From contig NZ_JAHBBD010000008.1 in the NCBI RefSeq assembly GCF_019331775.1, forward strand, positions 30,894 through 94,893: a DNA stretch of 64,000 nt. The letters are read 5' to 3'. Origin of the DNA: Bifidobacterium phasiani (GTDB taxonomy: Bacteria; Actinomycetota; Actinomycetes; Actinomycetales; Bifidobacteriaceae). The notes below the pieces were generated by a model. It saw nothing but the letters and a program-made list of their open reading frames with translations, was not told where the DNA came from and did no database searches. Positions 36,610 to 44,725 of the stretch are shown here, piece by piece (within the stretch, counting starts at the first letter, position 1; every line of letters begins with the position of its first letter). A program made the position numbers and the translations under genes.

Positions 36610-38280
36610 ATGAACGACGCCGATGTCATGCACGCGATGAGCATCGATGACGCCTATCACGTCGAGCGCACGCTCGCCCGCGGCGCGAACGGCGTGACCG
36701 AACTGGTCAGCATCGAGGGCGCGGGGCCGTTCATCCGCAAGAAGATCCCCTCGCCCCTGGCCCAACGCGGCGTATGGGCGGCGCTCGGATCCAGCCGTTG
36801 CGCCCGGCTGCCGCATGTGGTGGCCACCTACGAGCTGCCGGACTGCTTCGTCGTGGTCGCCGACTACGTGCCGGGGCCCACGCTGTCGCAATACGTCGGC
36901 GGCCGCGGCAGGCTGTCCGCGGACGAGGCCGTGCGACTCGCCGACCAGGTGTGCGAGGCCGTGCAGGAGCTGCACCGGCTGGGCATCGTGGACCGGGACA
37001 TCACGCCGGAGAACACCATCGTCGCGGCGGACGGCGCCCACCTGATCGACCTGGGCATCGCCCGGATTCTGACGGGCCGATCGGGACGCCGGCACGACAC
37101 GACGACGCTGGGGACCTACGGATTCGCCGCGCCCGAACAGTACGGGTTCGCCCGGACCGACGCACGCTCCGACATATACGCCGTCGGCCGGCTGCTGGGC
37201 TACATGCTCACCGGCGTCTACCCCACCGAACGGGCCTACGAGCAGCTGCTCGACGACGACATGGTCGTGCCGCCGCAGCTGCGCGACATCGTCAACCATG
37301 CGTCCGCCTTCGAACCCAGCACACGCCCGCAGAGCATCGAGCAGCTGCGCGACGAGCTGGGCGGCCGTCGGCCCGTGCCCGCGGCGAACGGCCGGCGCGG
37401 CACGCTCCGCGACCGTCTTCCGACGGCGTCATCGTCGGCGCGCCGGCCGGTGGTCGTCGCCGCCATCGCCGTCGTGTCCGTGATCGTCGCCGTCGCCGTG
37501 GCATTGGCGGCGCTGACGGTCTCCGGCGTGCTGCCGCTGGACGCCGGGTCGCCTTCCGGCGACGCGACGGTCCAATCCGGCGGGGAACCGGCTCCCGACA
37601 CGTCCGGAGGCACGGCCGGTGACCCCGCGGACGGCACCGGCGGCACCGGCGAGACCGACGGCAGCGGCGGCGGGACGAGTCCGGTCGGCGGCGACGTCGA
37701 TACGGCCGCGCTGATCGAACTGACCGAAACCGGCTGGTCGGTCGACGATTCCGGATACGTGCACTACGGCGTGGGGTTGCGCAACACCAGCGACGATCTG
37801 CGCGTCGATTTCCCGACGATCGAGATCACCGGCCGCGCAGACGACGGCTCGGTGGTCTTCTCCGACGCCCAGGTGTTCAATACCCTGTTCGCCGGAGAGA
37901 CGACGTACTGCGCCGGGCAGACCGGCAACGGCACCGCGCCCGCGACCGTCGACTTCTCCGTGATCGCGCCCGACCGGTACAACGTGTACGCCTCCCGGGA
38001 GTCCGTGTCGTTCACCGTCTCCAACACCTCCGCGCTGCCGGAGCAATACGGCGTCACGTCGTTCACCGGCGAGATCGAGGCGGCCACGGACGGCTACGAG
38101 GTCCGCGACGGCCAGCAGATACGACTCTCCCTCATCCTGCGCGACGAGCAGGGCCGGATCGTCTACGGCGGCATAACGTTCGTGGACTGGCCGTCGGCTG
38201 ACCGGCCGCGCCCGTTCTCTATCGACCCGTACGGCATCCCGGACTACGCCTCGTACGAGATCTACGGACAAATCTGGTGA
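36610..38280 (+). CDS. Transmembrane Ser/Thr protein kinase with extracellular beta-rich domain
   Basis: 556 aa. Kinase domain residues 1-255: Gly loop LARGANGV (22-29), Lys44/45 in IRKKI, catalytic loop DRDITPEN (128-135, so the usual HRD is DRD), DLG in place of DFG (147-149), APEQYGF (174-180) and a D-x-Y-x-x-G helix (188-194). One membrane helix at about 280-303. Outside is a Gly/Thr/Asp linker (about 310-365), then two beta-rich FxLYD/Ig-like units (residues about 366-470 and 470-556). The kinase lacks PASTA repeats, so it is not PknB. AAGGAACGCC precedes the ATG. It follows the HTH gene. Confidence 0.83.
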   Translation: MNDADVMHAMSIDDAYHVERTLARGANGVTELVSIEGAGPFIRKKIPSPLAQRGVWAALGSSRCARLPHVVATYELPDCFVVVADYVPGPTLSQYVGGRGRLSADEAVRLADQVCEAVQELHRLGIVDRDITPENTIVAADGAHLIDLGIARILTGRSGRRHDTTTLGTYGFAAPEQYGFARTDARSDIYAVGRLLGYMLTGVYPTERAYEQLLDDDMVVPPQLRDIVNHASAFEPSTRPQSIEQLRDELGGRRPVPAANGRRGTLRDRLPTASSSARRPVVVAAIAVVSVIVAVAVALAALTVSGVLPLDAGSPSGDATVQSGGEPAPDTSGGTAGDPADGTGGTGETDGSGGGTSPVGGDVDTAALIELTETGWSVDDSGYVHYGVGLRNTSDDLRVDFPTIEITGRADDGSVVFSDAQVFNTLFAGETTYCAGQTGNGTAPATVDFSVIAPDRYNVYASRESVSFTVSNTSALPEQYGVTSFTGEIEAATDGYEVRDGQQIRLSLILRDEQGRIVYGGITFVDWPSADRPRPFSIDPYGIPDYASYEIYGQIW

Positions 38281-38394
38281 CGCCGCCCCGCGCATCCGCG
38301 GACGCCGCCTCGGGAGGAAGCCGACACGATCCGGGTTCGCCGGCGTCCGCCGCCGCCGCGGAAACGTCCCGCGCCGCCGCGGACGCCGCCCGGG

Positions 38395-39180
38395 TCAATA
38401 CCGCATGCTGATGCCGCGCCGCCGTCCATGCCGCATGATCAGAGCGAACGCCAGATACCCCAGCGCCAGGAACGCCAGGCTCTGCCCGGCCAGCCACGCC
38501 CAGTCGGCCGGCGCGACCGTCTGCCCGAGGATCGCGCGCCGCGACATCTCGATGCCCCGGGTGATCGGCAGCAGCCGTCCGAGCGCGGCGAGCGGCGCGG
38601 GCAGCTGGCCCACCGGCACGATCACGCCGCCGAGGAACATCATCGCATAGCCGATGACGTCGCCGAACGAGGCCGTCTTCGTGTACAGCACGGTCAGCGC
38701 CGCCATCGCCATCGTCAGCCCGTAGACGCCCACGGCGACCAGCAGCGCGATCGGCGGCACCGGCCACGCGAACCCGATCGGGGCGCCGATCAGCGCGAAC
38801 AGCGCGACGATGAACACCACGTCGACGACGATGTTGACCAGCGCCCAGCTCAGCGTCTTGGCGGTGATCTGCTCCAGCATGCCCGCGGGGCGCAGCATGA
38901 GCTGGGTGAACGTGCCGTTCTGCTTGTCCGCGGAGATCGAGACGCTGGCCTCGCCGATCATCGTGCTCGCGGCGTTCCAGTACAGGAACCCGACCCATGC
39001 CGACGGGTCGTGCGCGTCCCCGGCCTGCATGACGAACAGCGCCACCACGATCGCCGTGACCAGCATCGAGGACACGTAGCCGCTGAGGTACACGCGCGTC
39101 TCGGCCAGATACCGGCGCACCTCCGCGGCGTACAGGATCGCGAAGCCGCGGATCGCACGCATCAGTCCCCTCGGTTCCAT
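38395..39180 (-). CDS. ABC-2 type transporter permease
   Basis: 261 aa with six hydrophobic segments (first near residues 30-52). The pattern GTFTQLMLRPAGMLEQITAKTLSWALVN is typical of DrrB/ABC-2 exporters. It pairs with the ATPase gene upstream, whose stop it overlaps by 19 bp, so the two form an exporter unit. Substrate unknown (drug, lipid or polymer). The gene ends facing the kinase gene; the 114-bp convergent gap is GC-rich with repeated GCGGACGCC. Confidence 0.9.
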   Translation of the reverse strand: MEPRGLMRAIRGFAILYAAEVRRYLAETRVYLSGYVSSMLVTAIVVALFVMQAGDAHDPSAWVGFLYWNAASTMIGEASVSISADKQNGTFTQLMLRPAGMLEQITAKTLSWALVNIVVDVVFIVALFALIGAPIGFAWPVPPIALLVAVGVYGLTMAMAALTVLYTKTASFGDVIGYAMMFLGGVIVPVGQLPAPLAALGRLLPITRGIEMSRRAILGQTVAPADWAWLAGQSLAFLALGYLAFALIMRHGRRRGISMRY

Positions 39181-39974
39181 GTCGTCGCCTCCTCCCGTTC
39201 CGGTGACTCGCCGCGCTCCCGGCGCTCTTCCTTGTCCGCCCCGTCGTCGAACAGGCGCAGCAGCGCCCGCTCGAGCGCGCCCGGCGTGGCGTCGCCGCCG
39301 GCGAACCGGTCCATGAACGTCGCATAGTCGCCGGCCCACCGCACCGTGCCATGCTCGAGCAGCGCGATGTCGTCCGCGAACCCCTCGATGACCTCCGACT
39401 GGTGCGAGGTCATCAGCACGGCCATGCCCCGGTCCGCAAGTCGGCGGACCTCGGCGAGGAAGTCGCGCTTGGCGACCACGTCGAGCCCGAGCGTCGACTC
39501 GTCGAGCAGCAACACCTGCGGCCCCGGCAGCAGGGCCGTGACCAGCGCCAGCTTCTGCTGCGTGCCGCGCGACCAGTCGCCCACGCGTTTGTCCATATGC
39601 CGCCGCAGGTCCAGCCGGTCGAGCATCGCGGCCGACCGCTCGCGCGTCCGGCGGCGGGTCAGACCGTACAGGGCGCCCTGATACTCCAGGTTCGCCCAGC
39701 CCCGCAGGCTCATGTACGCCAGGGAGCTGTCCTCCAGCACGGCCGACAGATGCCGGTACAGCCGGCCGCCCATTGACCCGATCGGCACCCCGTCGAAGCT
39801 CACCGATCCGCGATCCGGGGTCACGAGCCCGCAGGCCATGCGCAGCGTCGTGGACTTGCCGGCGCCGTTCGGCCCCACGAGGGCGAGCACGCGCCCGGGC
39901 GTCAGCTCCAGGCTCACGTCCGAGACGGCCCGGGTCCCGGCGAATGATTTGGTGACGTGTTCGAGCCTGAGCAT
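39162..39974 (-). CDS. ABC transporter ATP-binding protein
   Basis: 270 aa. Walker A GPNGAGKSTTLRMACGL (residues about 37-53), signature SRGTQQKLAL (an SRGTQ variant instead of LSGGQ) near 140, Walker B VLLLDESTLGLD near 158 (Ser where Pro is usual) and switch His in MTSHQS near 193. The C-terminal 40 residues are charged. It energises the ABC-2 permease next door, DrrA-like. GGAAGGGGGG precedes the ATG at 39974; the longer upstream reading enters the 40199-40336 repeat. Confidence 0.9.
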   Translation of the reverse strand: MLRLEHVTKSFAGTRAVSDVSLELTPGRVLALVGPNGAGKSTTLRMACGLVTPDRGSVSFDGVPIGSMGGRLYRHLSAVLEDSSLAYMSLRGWANLEYQGALYGLTRRRTRERSAAMLDRLDLRRHMDKRVGDWSRGTQQKLALVTALLPGPQVLLLDESTLGLDVVAKRDFLAEVRRLADRGMAVLMTSHQSEVIEGFADDIALLEHGTVRWAGDYATFMDRFAGGDATPGALERALLRLFDDGADKEERRERGESPEREEATTWNRGD

Positions 39975-40198
39975 CCGACCCCCCTTCCATGCGGTGACGG
40001 ACCTGTGTGCGGCGATGCGTCCGTTCCTGGTCGTCCGTCTCCGCCACGCCGTCCGTCCGCCGTCCATGATATGCCGCGGCGACGTTACCGCGTCGAAACG
40101 TTTGCCGGTCCGGCCCCGCGGAAGGCGGGGCGCCTCCGGCATGCCGGCGACGGCGAGAATCGGCTCCGCCGACCTCCGAGGAGGCGCGGCGCATTTGA

Positions 40199-40336
40199 GT
40201 AGGCACTTCGGCGCTTCGGTAGGCACCCGTCCGCGATGCCCCGGTGCATCGCAGGGGCGGAAACGCCGGGTTTCCGGCCAGGGGCACGTCTCGGACTCCG
40301 CCGGCGGGGTGCCTACCGAAGCGCCGAAGTGCCTAC
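40199..40336. repeat. 138-bp element with perfect 29-bp terminal inverted repeats
   Basis: Arms 40199-40227 and 40308-40336 are exact reverse complements (left arm starts GTAGGCACTTCGGCGCTTCG). The 80-nt centre holds two smaller stems (GCGATGC/GCATCGC near 40233-40252; GGAAAC/GTTTCC near 40259-40275). It sits between the zincin stop and the ABC gene start. It could be a big terminator or a MITE-like remnant. No clear target-site duplication was found by eye. Confidence 0.85.
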
Positions 40337-40355
40337 GGAACCGCCGGGGACGGCG

Positions 40356-40724
40356 TCAGTATCCGTGGGCGTGCAGATATTCGTCGTCGAACCCGAAATA
40401 ATGGCCGATCTCATGCAGCACGGTCCTGCGGATCTGCTCGACGAGCCGGACGCGCGACCCGCAGACGCGCTCGTGCGGACCTTTGAAGATCGTGATGATG
40501 TCGGGCATGACGCCGCTGTAGCCGGTGGTGCGGCGCGTCAGCGGCACGCCCTGGTACAGTCCCAGCAGCTCGCCGTGCGGATCGTCCATCGTGGCGCGCT
40601 CGCGCGGCGTCGGCTCGTCGGCCACCGTGATGGCGATGTTGTCGAGCACCGCCTTGAACCGTTCCGGCACGCCGTCGAGCGCCTCGGCCACCGCCGCGTC
40701 GAACTCCTCGTCGCTGATCCGCAT
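40356..40724 (-). CDS. Zincin-like metallopeptidase (PF06262/DUF-type)
   Basis: 122 aa. The C-terminal HEIGHYFGFDDEYLHAHGY has the zinc-binding HExxH and a downstream acidic residue. The N-terminus MRISDEEFDAAVAEALDGVPERF and MPDIITIFKGPHERVC match the small actinobacterial zincin family. The start ATG at 40724 has GGGGTG upstream. Function in the cell is unknown. Confidence 0.88.
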   Translation of the reverse strand: MRISDEEFDAAVAEALDGVPERFKAVLDNIAITVADEPTPRERATMDDPHGELLGLYQGVPLTRRTTGYSGVMPDIITIFKGPHERVCGSRVRLVEQIRRTVLHEIGHYFGFDDEYLHAHGY

Positions 40725-41014
40725 GATGCACCCCGCTTCGCCGTCGTGTCGCGTCGTTCCCATTATGCCCGACGCGCCGGGCCCGGGTGGCCCGGGCGCG
40801 CTTGAACCGCGGATTGCGCCCGCCCGCTGTATGTGTTGGGCCCGGTCGGACCGGGCGGCCCGGACGCGCACGGATCGCGGAGGATGCCCCCGGATGCGTG
40901 CGCGGCGGCACGGGCCGGCCTTGGGCGTGCGCGGACAGCGGCATCGGCCGATTACGGGCGTGTGCGGCGTACGACGGCAATCGGCCGGCCGCGCACGCGT
41001 GGAGCCCGGCGCGG
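40725..41014. other. 290-bp GC-rich gap with short imperfect repeats
   Basis: No gene seen. CCGGGCCCGG/CCGGGCGGCCCGG-type blocks recur (40780-40860), and a 33-bp near-tandem repeat (GGGCGTGNGCGG...CGGCATCGGCCG) occurs at 40923-40955 and 40956-40991. Confidence 0.5.
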
Positions 41015-42058
41015 CTATCGGCCGTTGGGATAGACGACGACCTTGCAGCTGCGGCCCGAACGCAGCGCGTCCAGCGCCTCGCCGAAGTCGTCGATGTCGA
41101 AGCGGTCGGTGATCAGCTCGTGCAGGTTGACGACGCCGGCCGCCAGCATGCGCGCCGTGAGCTCGAATGTGAAGTGCCCGACGAACGTGCCATGGATCGT
41201 CACCCCGCGCATCGCCAGATCCGCCTGGTCGATGGTCTGCCGGCTGTGCGCGTTCAGGCCGAACGCGACGACGTCGCCGCCCTTGCGCACGCAGTCCAGC
41301 GCCTGCGGCAGCAGGCACCCGACCACGTCGATGGCCGCGTCCACGCCGAGCCCGTCGGTGACGTCCCGGCACGCCTCGACCGGATCGTCGCCCCGGCCGC
41401 ACAGCACGTCGGCGCCCAGCCCGCCGGCCATCGCCAGCCGTTCCGGCGACAGGTCGCTGGCCACGATGTGCCCGGCGCCCGAGGCCTTGAGCAGCGCGAC
41501 GAACATCAGCCCGATCGGGCCGCATCCCAGCACCGCGTACGTCTTGCCGGGCCGCAGGTCGAGCTTCTGCAGCGCGCCCATCGCGCAGTTCACCGGCTCG
41601 GTGAGCACCGCCGTGTCCACCGGCGTGCCCGCGGGCAGCCGGATCGCCTGGGACTGCGGCATGACCTGGTACTGGCACATGAACCCGTCGACGTCCTCGC
41701 CCATCGAGCGCATCGACGCGCATTCGTTGTACTGCCCGCCGTGGCACATGGCGCAGTGGCCGCACGGCAGGTTGTTGTCGCCGACGACCATGTCGCCGGG
41801 CGCGAAGCCCTCGACGCCCTCCCCCACGGCGACGACCTCGGCGACCATCTCGTGCCCGATGACGACGCCGGGCGTGGCGTGCGCGCCGGGCGGGTCGAGC
41901 AGGATCTGGTTGTCGGTGCCGCAGATGCCGCAGGCCAGCACCTTGACCAGCAGGTCGCCCGGCCCGGCGATCCGCGGGGTCGGCACCTGCCTGACGGCCC
42001 ACCGGCCGACGCTCTCGAACACGACCGCCGTCATGGTCTCGGGGATCTTCGCGCTCAT
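41015..42058 (-). CDS. Zinc-dependent medium-chain alcohol dehydrogenase
   Basis: 347 aa. Catalytic zinc Cys in ACGICGTDNQ near residue 38, GHEMVAEV near 68, structural zinc cysteines C...CGHCAMCHGGQYNEC near 95-112, and the Rossmann part TYAVLGCGPIGLMFVALLKASGAGHIVASD near 168-195. It likely oxidises a polyol or secondary alcohol, or reduces an aldehyde; the substrate is not readable. A long nested hairpin separates it from the CMD gene upstream. It may be an extra member of the MerR-ADH-CMD set, or independent. Confidence 0.9.
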   Translation of the reverse strand: MSAKIPETMTAVVFESVGRWAVRQVPTPRIAGPGDLLVKVLACGICGTDNQILLDPPGAHATPGVVIGHEMVAEVVAVGEGVEGFAPGDMVVGDNNLPCGHCAMCHGGQYNECASMRSMGEDVDGFMCQYQVMPQSQAIRLPAGTPVDTAVLTEPVNCAMGALQKLDLRPGKTYAVLGCGPIGLMFVALLKASGAGHIVASDLSPERLAMAGGLGADVLCGRGDDPVEACRDVTDGLGVDAAIDVVGCLLPQALDCVRKGGDVVAFGLNAHSRQTIDQADLAMRGVTIHGTFVGHFTFELTARMLAAGVVNLHELITDRFDIDDFGEALDALRSGRSCKVVVYPNGR

Positions 42059-42128
42059 TGCAGCTCCTTCGCCGTGCGATTGCGGATGCGGGCGGACGCG
42101 GGCGCCCTCCCGCTACCACTGTAGACAA

Positions 42129-42217
42129 CGATGGCGTCGGGGAGACCGCCCGGCGATTCGCGCGACCGCGGCGCATGCCGCGGCGCGAATCTGCGGACGG
42201 CGTCCCCGACGCCATCG
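42129..42217. terminator. 89-bp nested hairpin between CMD and ADH genes
   Basis: Outer stem of 15 bp (CGATGGCGTCGGGGA / TCCCCGACGCCATCG, 42129-42143 with 42203-42217), middle stem GATTCGCGC/GCGCGAATC (42155-42191) and inner stem CCGCGGC-GCAT-GCCGCGG (42166-42183). Together they make an almost continuous hairpin after the CMD stop, likely a terminator. No T-run. Confidence 0.75.
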
Positions 42218-42226
42218 GGACGCGCC

Positions 42227-42979
42227 CTACTTGAACTGCTCGGCGGCCTTGTTGATGCACGCGACCGCGTTCAGCGTGCGCGGGTAGCCGATGTACGGCA
42301 TGCACTGCGAGATCACGGCGATCAGGAACTCGTACGAGTTGCCGACCTTCATGTTGCCGGCCGCATGGCTGGTCAGCTGCGGCTCGCAGCCGCCCTGGGC
42401 GGCGAGGAAGCACAGCGTAATCATCTCGCGCTGGCGGTAGTCGAGCCCGCCGCGCGTGTAGTAGTCGCCGAAGCAGTTGCCGGACAGCCACTTGTTGACG
42501 TGGTTGCCGGAGGTCGCGAACCCGCGCATCGAATCGCCGAAGATGTCGACCTGCGCCTGCTCGCCCTTCTCGACGCGGTCCTCCGGCGTGGTAGTGCCCT
42601 GCGGCTCCAGCGGCAGCTTGACGCCGCGCGCGTCGAGGATCTCGTTCGTCTTCTTCAGGAACGGCAGCGTGCGGCCGATGCCCAGGTACGCCGTCGCCTG
42701 GTAGACGATCTCCTTGGCCTGCACCGGGGTCACGCCCGATTCCAGCGCGACCGGCAGCATGACCTCGTACTCGTCGAGGCCCTGGCAGCCCAGCAACGTG
42801 GCGAGGATCGCCATCGAGCGGGTGGCGTCGTCGAGGTCGGGATGGTTGGCGCCCGGCTCGTTGACGACCTCGTCGTACGCGAACCGCGTGAAGAACTCGA
42901 TGAACTCCGGGTCGGTCTCGGCCAGGGTCTTCTCGTCGTGCCAGAACCTGTCCAGCTTGTCGTGCAGCTCCTCGAACAT
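42227..42979 (-). CDS. Carboxymuconolactone decarboxylase/AhpD-like protein (two repeats)
   Basis: 250 aa with two CMD-like halves: residues 30-120 (RSMAILATLLGCQGLDEYEVMLPVALESGVTPVQAKEIVYQATAYLGIGR) and 165-250 (YRQREMITLCFLAAQGGCEPQLTSHAAGNMKVGNSYEFLIAVISQCMPYIGYPRTLNA). The classic AhpD CxxC is not evident. Fused CMD proteins of this type often accompany MerR-regulated aldehyde-stress operons. It starts one base after the ADH stop upstream (42979/42981), so it is an operon partner. Confidence 0.87.
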   Translation of the reverse strand: MFEELHDKLDRFWHDEKTLAETDPEFIEFFTRFAYDEVVNEPGANHPDLDDATRSMAILATLLGCQGLDEYEVMLPVALESGVTPVQAKEIVYQATAYLGIGRTLPFLKKTNEILDARGVKLPLEPQGTTTPEDRVEKGEQAQVDIFGDSMRGFATSGNHVNKWLSGNCFGDYYTRGGLDYRQREMITLCFLAAQGGCEPQLTSHAAGNMKVGNSYEFLIAVISQCMPYIGYPRTLNAVACINKAAEQFK

Positions 42980-42980
42980 A

Positions 42981-44033
42981 TCAACGCACCTCGCTCACCC
43001 GCAGCAGCGACTTGACCGTGCGCCGCTCGTCCATGGCGGCGTACGCCTCCTGGATATCATCAAGCGTGTACTCGGACGTGAACACGCGGCCGGGGTCGAT
43101 CGTCCCGTCCAGCACCTCGCCGACCAGACGCTCCAGGTCATAGGTGCGCACCGGCGCCGGGCCGCCGCGCAGGCCGACGTTGCGGTAGAACAGCCCGGGC
43201 ACGTCCACCTCGACGCCGTGCGGCAGGCCGACGCGGCCGACGATCGCGCCGGCGCGGGCGACCTTCATCGCCGTGTCGTTGGACTGGGCGGACCCGACGC
43301 ATTCGAGCACGGCGTCGGCGCCGTAGCCGCCGGTCATCTCCATCACGCGGGCCACGGCCTCGTCGCCGCGCTCGGCCACGATGTCGGTGGCGCCGAACTC
43401 GCGGGCGATCGCCTGGCGGTCGGCGTGGCGGCTCATCGCGATGATGCGCTCGGCGCCGCGCAGTCTGGCCGACAGCACGCCGCACAGCCCGACCGCGCCG
43501 TCGCCGAAGACCACGGCCGTGTCGCCGGGCTTGACCTCGGCCGAGGCGGCGGCGTGGTAGCCGGTGCTCATCACGTCGGACAGCGTCAGCAGCGAGGCGA
43601 GCAGTTCGTCGGAGAACGTGGAGGCGTCGCCGGGCACGACCACCAGCGTGCCGTTGGCGTGCGGGACGCGCAGGTACTCGGCCTGGCAGCCCATGCCGTC
43701 GTCGTCGCCGAAGTACCCGCCACGCGGGCAGCTGGATTCGAACCCGGCCCTGCACACCGGGCACTCGCCGCAGCTGAACGGGAACGGCACGATGACGAAG
43801 TCGCCCTCCTTCGCGACCGTCACGTCGCCGCCGACCCGCTCGACGACGCCGATCGCCTCGTGGCCGGCCTGGGTGCCGGCCGGCTTGCCGCCGTCCCGGT
43901 ACCACCACAGGTCGGATCCGCACACGCATGCGCGCACGACGCGGATGACGGCGTCGCCGGGGTCCTGGATCGTCGGGGTCGGCCGCTCCTCGCAGGCCAT
44001 CGCTCCCGCACCCTTGAAGATAGCTGCCTTCAT
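42981..44033 (-). CDS. Zinc-dependent alcohol dehydrogenase (aldehyde-detoxifying type)
   Basis: 350 aa. Catalytic zinc CVCGSDLWWYRD near residue 37, GHEAIGVVERVG, structural zinc CGECPVCRAGFESSC near 93, cofactor motif AVVFGDGAVGLCGVLSARLRGAERIIAMS near 172-200. It resembles the formaldehyde/glutathione-independent or quinone-type ADHs seen beside MerR regulators. AAAGGAAC precedes the ATG at 44033. MerR gene 89 bp upstream, CMD gene immediately downstream. Confidence 0.9.
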   Translation of the reverse strand: MKAAIFKGAGAMACEERPTPTIQDPGDAVIRVVRACVCGSDLWWYRDGGKPAGTQAGHEAIGVVERVGGDVTVAKEGDFVIVPFPFSCGECPVCRAGFESSCPRGGYFGDDDGMGCQAEYLRVPHANGTLVVVPGDASTFSDELLASLLTLSDVMSTGYHAAASAEVKPGDTAVVFGDGAVGLCGVLSARLRGAERIIAMSRHADRQAIAREFGATDIVAERGDEAVARVMEMTGGYGADAVLECVGSAQSNDTAMKVARAGAIVGRVGLPHGVEVDVPGLFYRNVGLRGGPAPVRTYDLERLVGEVLDGTIDPGRVFTSEYTLDDIQEAYAAMDERRTVKSLLRVSEVR

Positions 44034-44058
44034 GGTGTTCCTTTCTTGGTTCGTGGTT

Positions 44059-44088
44059 GTGCATGCATCGTGTCGTGCATGCATCGTG
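44059..44088. repeat. Tandem GTGCATGCATCGTG repeat before the ADH gene
   Basis: GTGCATGCATCGTG occurs at 44059-44072 and 44075-44088, period 16 bp. Each has a TGCATGCA palindrome. The segment lies between merR and the ADH gene and may be a second control site. A related GCATGCATGC lies before the GH3 gene at about 7151-7160. Confidence 0.55.
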
Positions 44089-44122
44089 CAAATCCGTGAT
44101 GCGCCGCACGGTGCGGCGCGGC

Positions 44123-44587
44123 CTACTGACGGGCGTCCCGGCCGTGCCGGCTCACCGCCTCGACGATGCCGCGGTTCTCCTCGAGGATGCGTTCGGCATC
44201 CGCGTCGCGGCCCTCGGCCCTGGCCTGCCAGTAGGCGATCTTGAACGCGACGTACTCCTGCTGCATGCGGATGCCCGCCGCCCGCTCCGCCAGCCGGTCG
44301 GCCTGCGCCCGCAGCAGCTCCATCTGCCGCGCGGCGCCCCGCCGTCCCTCGATCCGATTGCCCAGGTACTCGCGCATCGCGTCCAGCGGCATGCCGGTCG
44401 CGGACAGGCAGGAGATCGTCACCAGGGACTCGATGTCGTCGTCCGAATACACGCGGTGCCCCGAGCTGGGGTCGCGGGCGATGCGAGGGATGATGCCGAT
44501 CTTCTCGTAGTAGCGCAGCGTGCTTTCCGGCAGGCCGCTCAGCATCGCGGCTTCGCGGATGGTGTGCCAGGTCGTGGGTTCGGTCAT
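44123..44587 (-). CDS. MerR-family transcriptional regulator
   Basis: 154 aa. The winged-helix N-terminus TIREAAMLSGLPESTLRYYEKIGIIPRIARD (residues 9-39) and GHRVYSDDDIESLVTISCL fit MerR; the C-terminal 75 residues are a coiled-coil (ARQMELLRAQADRLAERAA). The protein has no cysteine cluster, so it is unlikely to be a metal sensor; AdhR-type aldehyde sensors look similar. An 18-bp operator precedes it. It probably controls itself and the downstream ADH-CMD genes. Confidence 0.88.
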   Translation of the reverse strand: MTEPTTWHTIREAAMLSGLPESTLRYYEKIGIIPRIARDPSSGHRVYSDDDIESLVTISCLSATGMPLDAMREYLGNRIEGRRGAARQMELLRAQADRLAERAAGIRMQQEYVAFKIAYWQARAEGRDADAERILEENRGIVEAVSRHGRDARQ

Positions 44588-44603
44588 GCTACCAACAGTA
44601 GAA

Positions 44604-44621
44604 ACTTAAAGTACTTCAAGT
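44604..44621. promoter_or_regulatory. MerR-type operator
   Basis: ACTTAAAGTACTTCAAGT is an 18-bp near-perfect palindrome (8 of 9 pairs), like sites bound by MerR/AdhR regulators. It lies 17 bp before the merR start on the minus strand. Confidence 0.75.
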
Positions 44622-44725
44622 CCATCGGCGGGGCCGCCGTTACGCGGAGTGCGAACGCGGCGGTCCGGGGCGCGGCGGACCACGCATCGGGTAGAGTGGA
44701 TGCAACCGACGATAAGGGGGTCATC

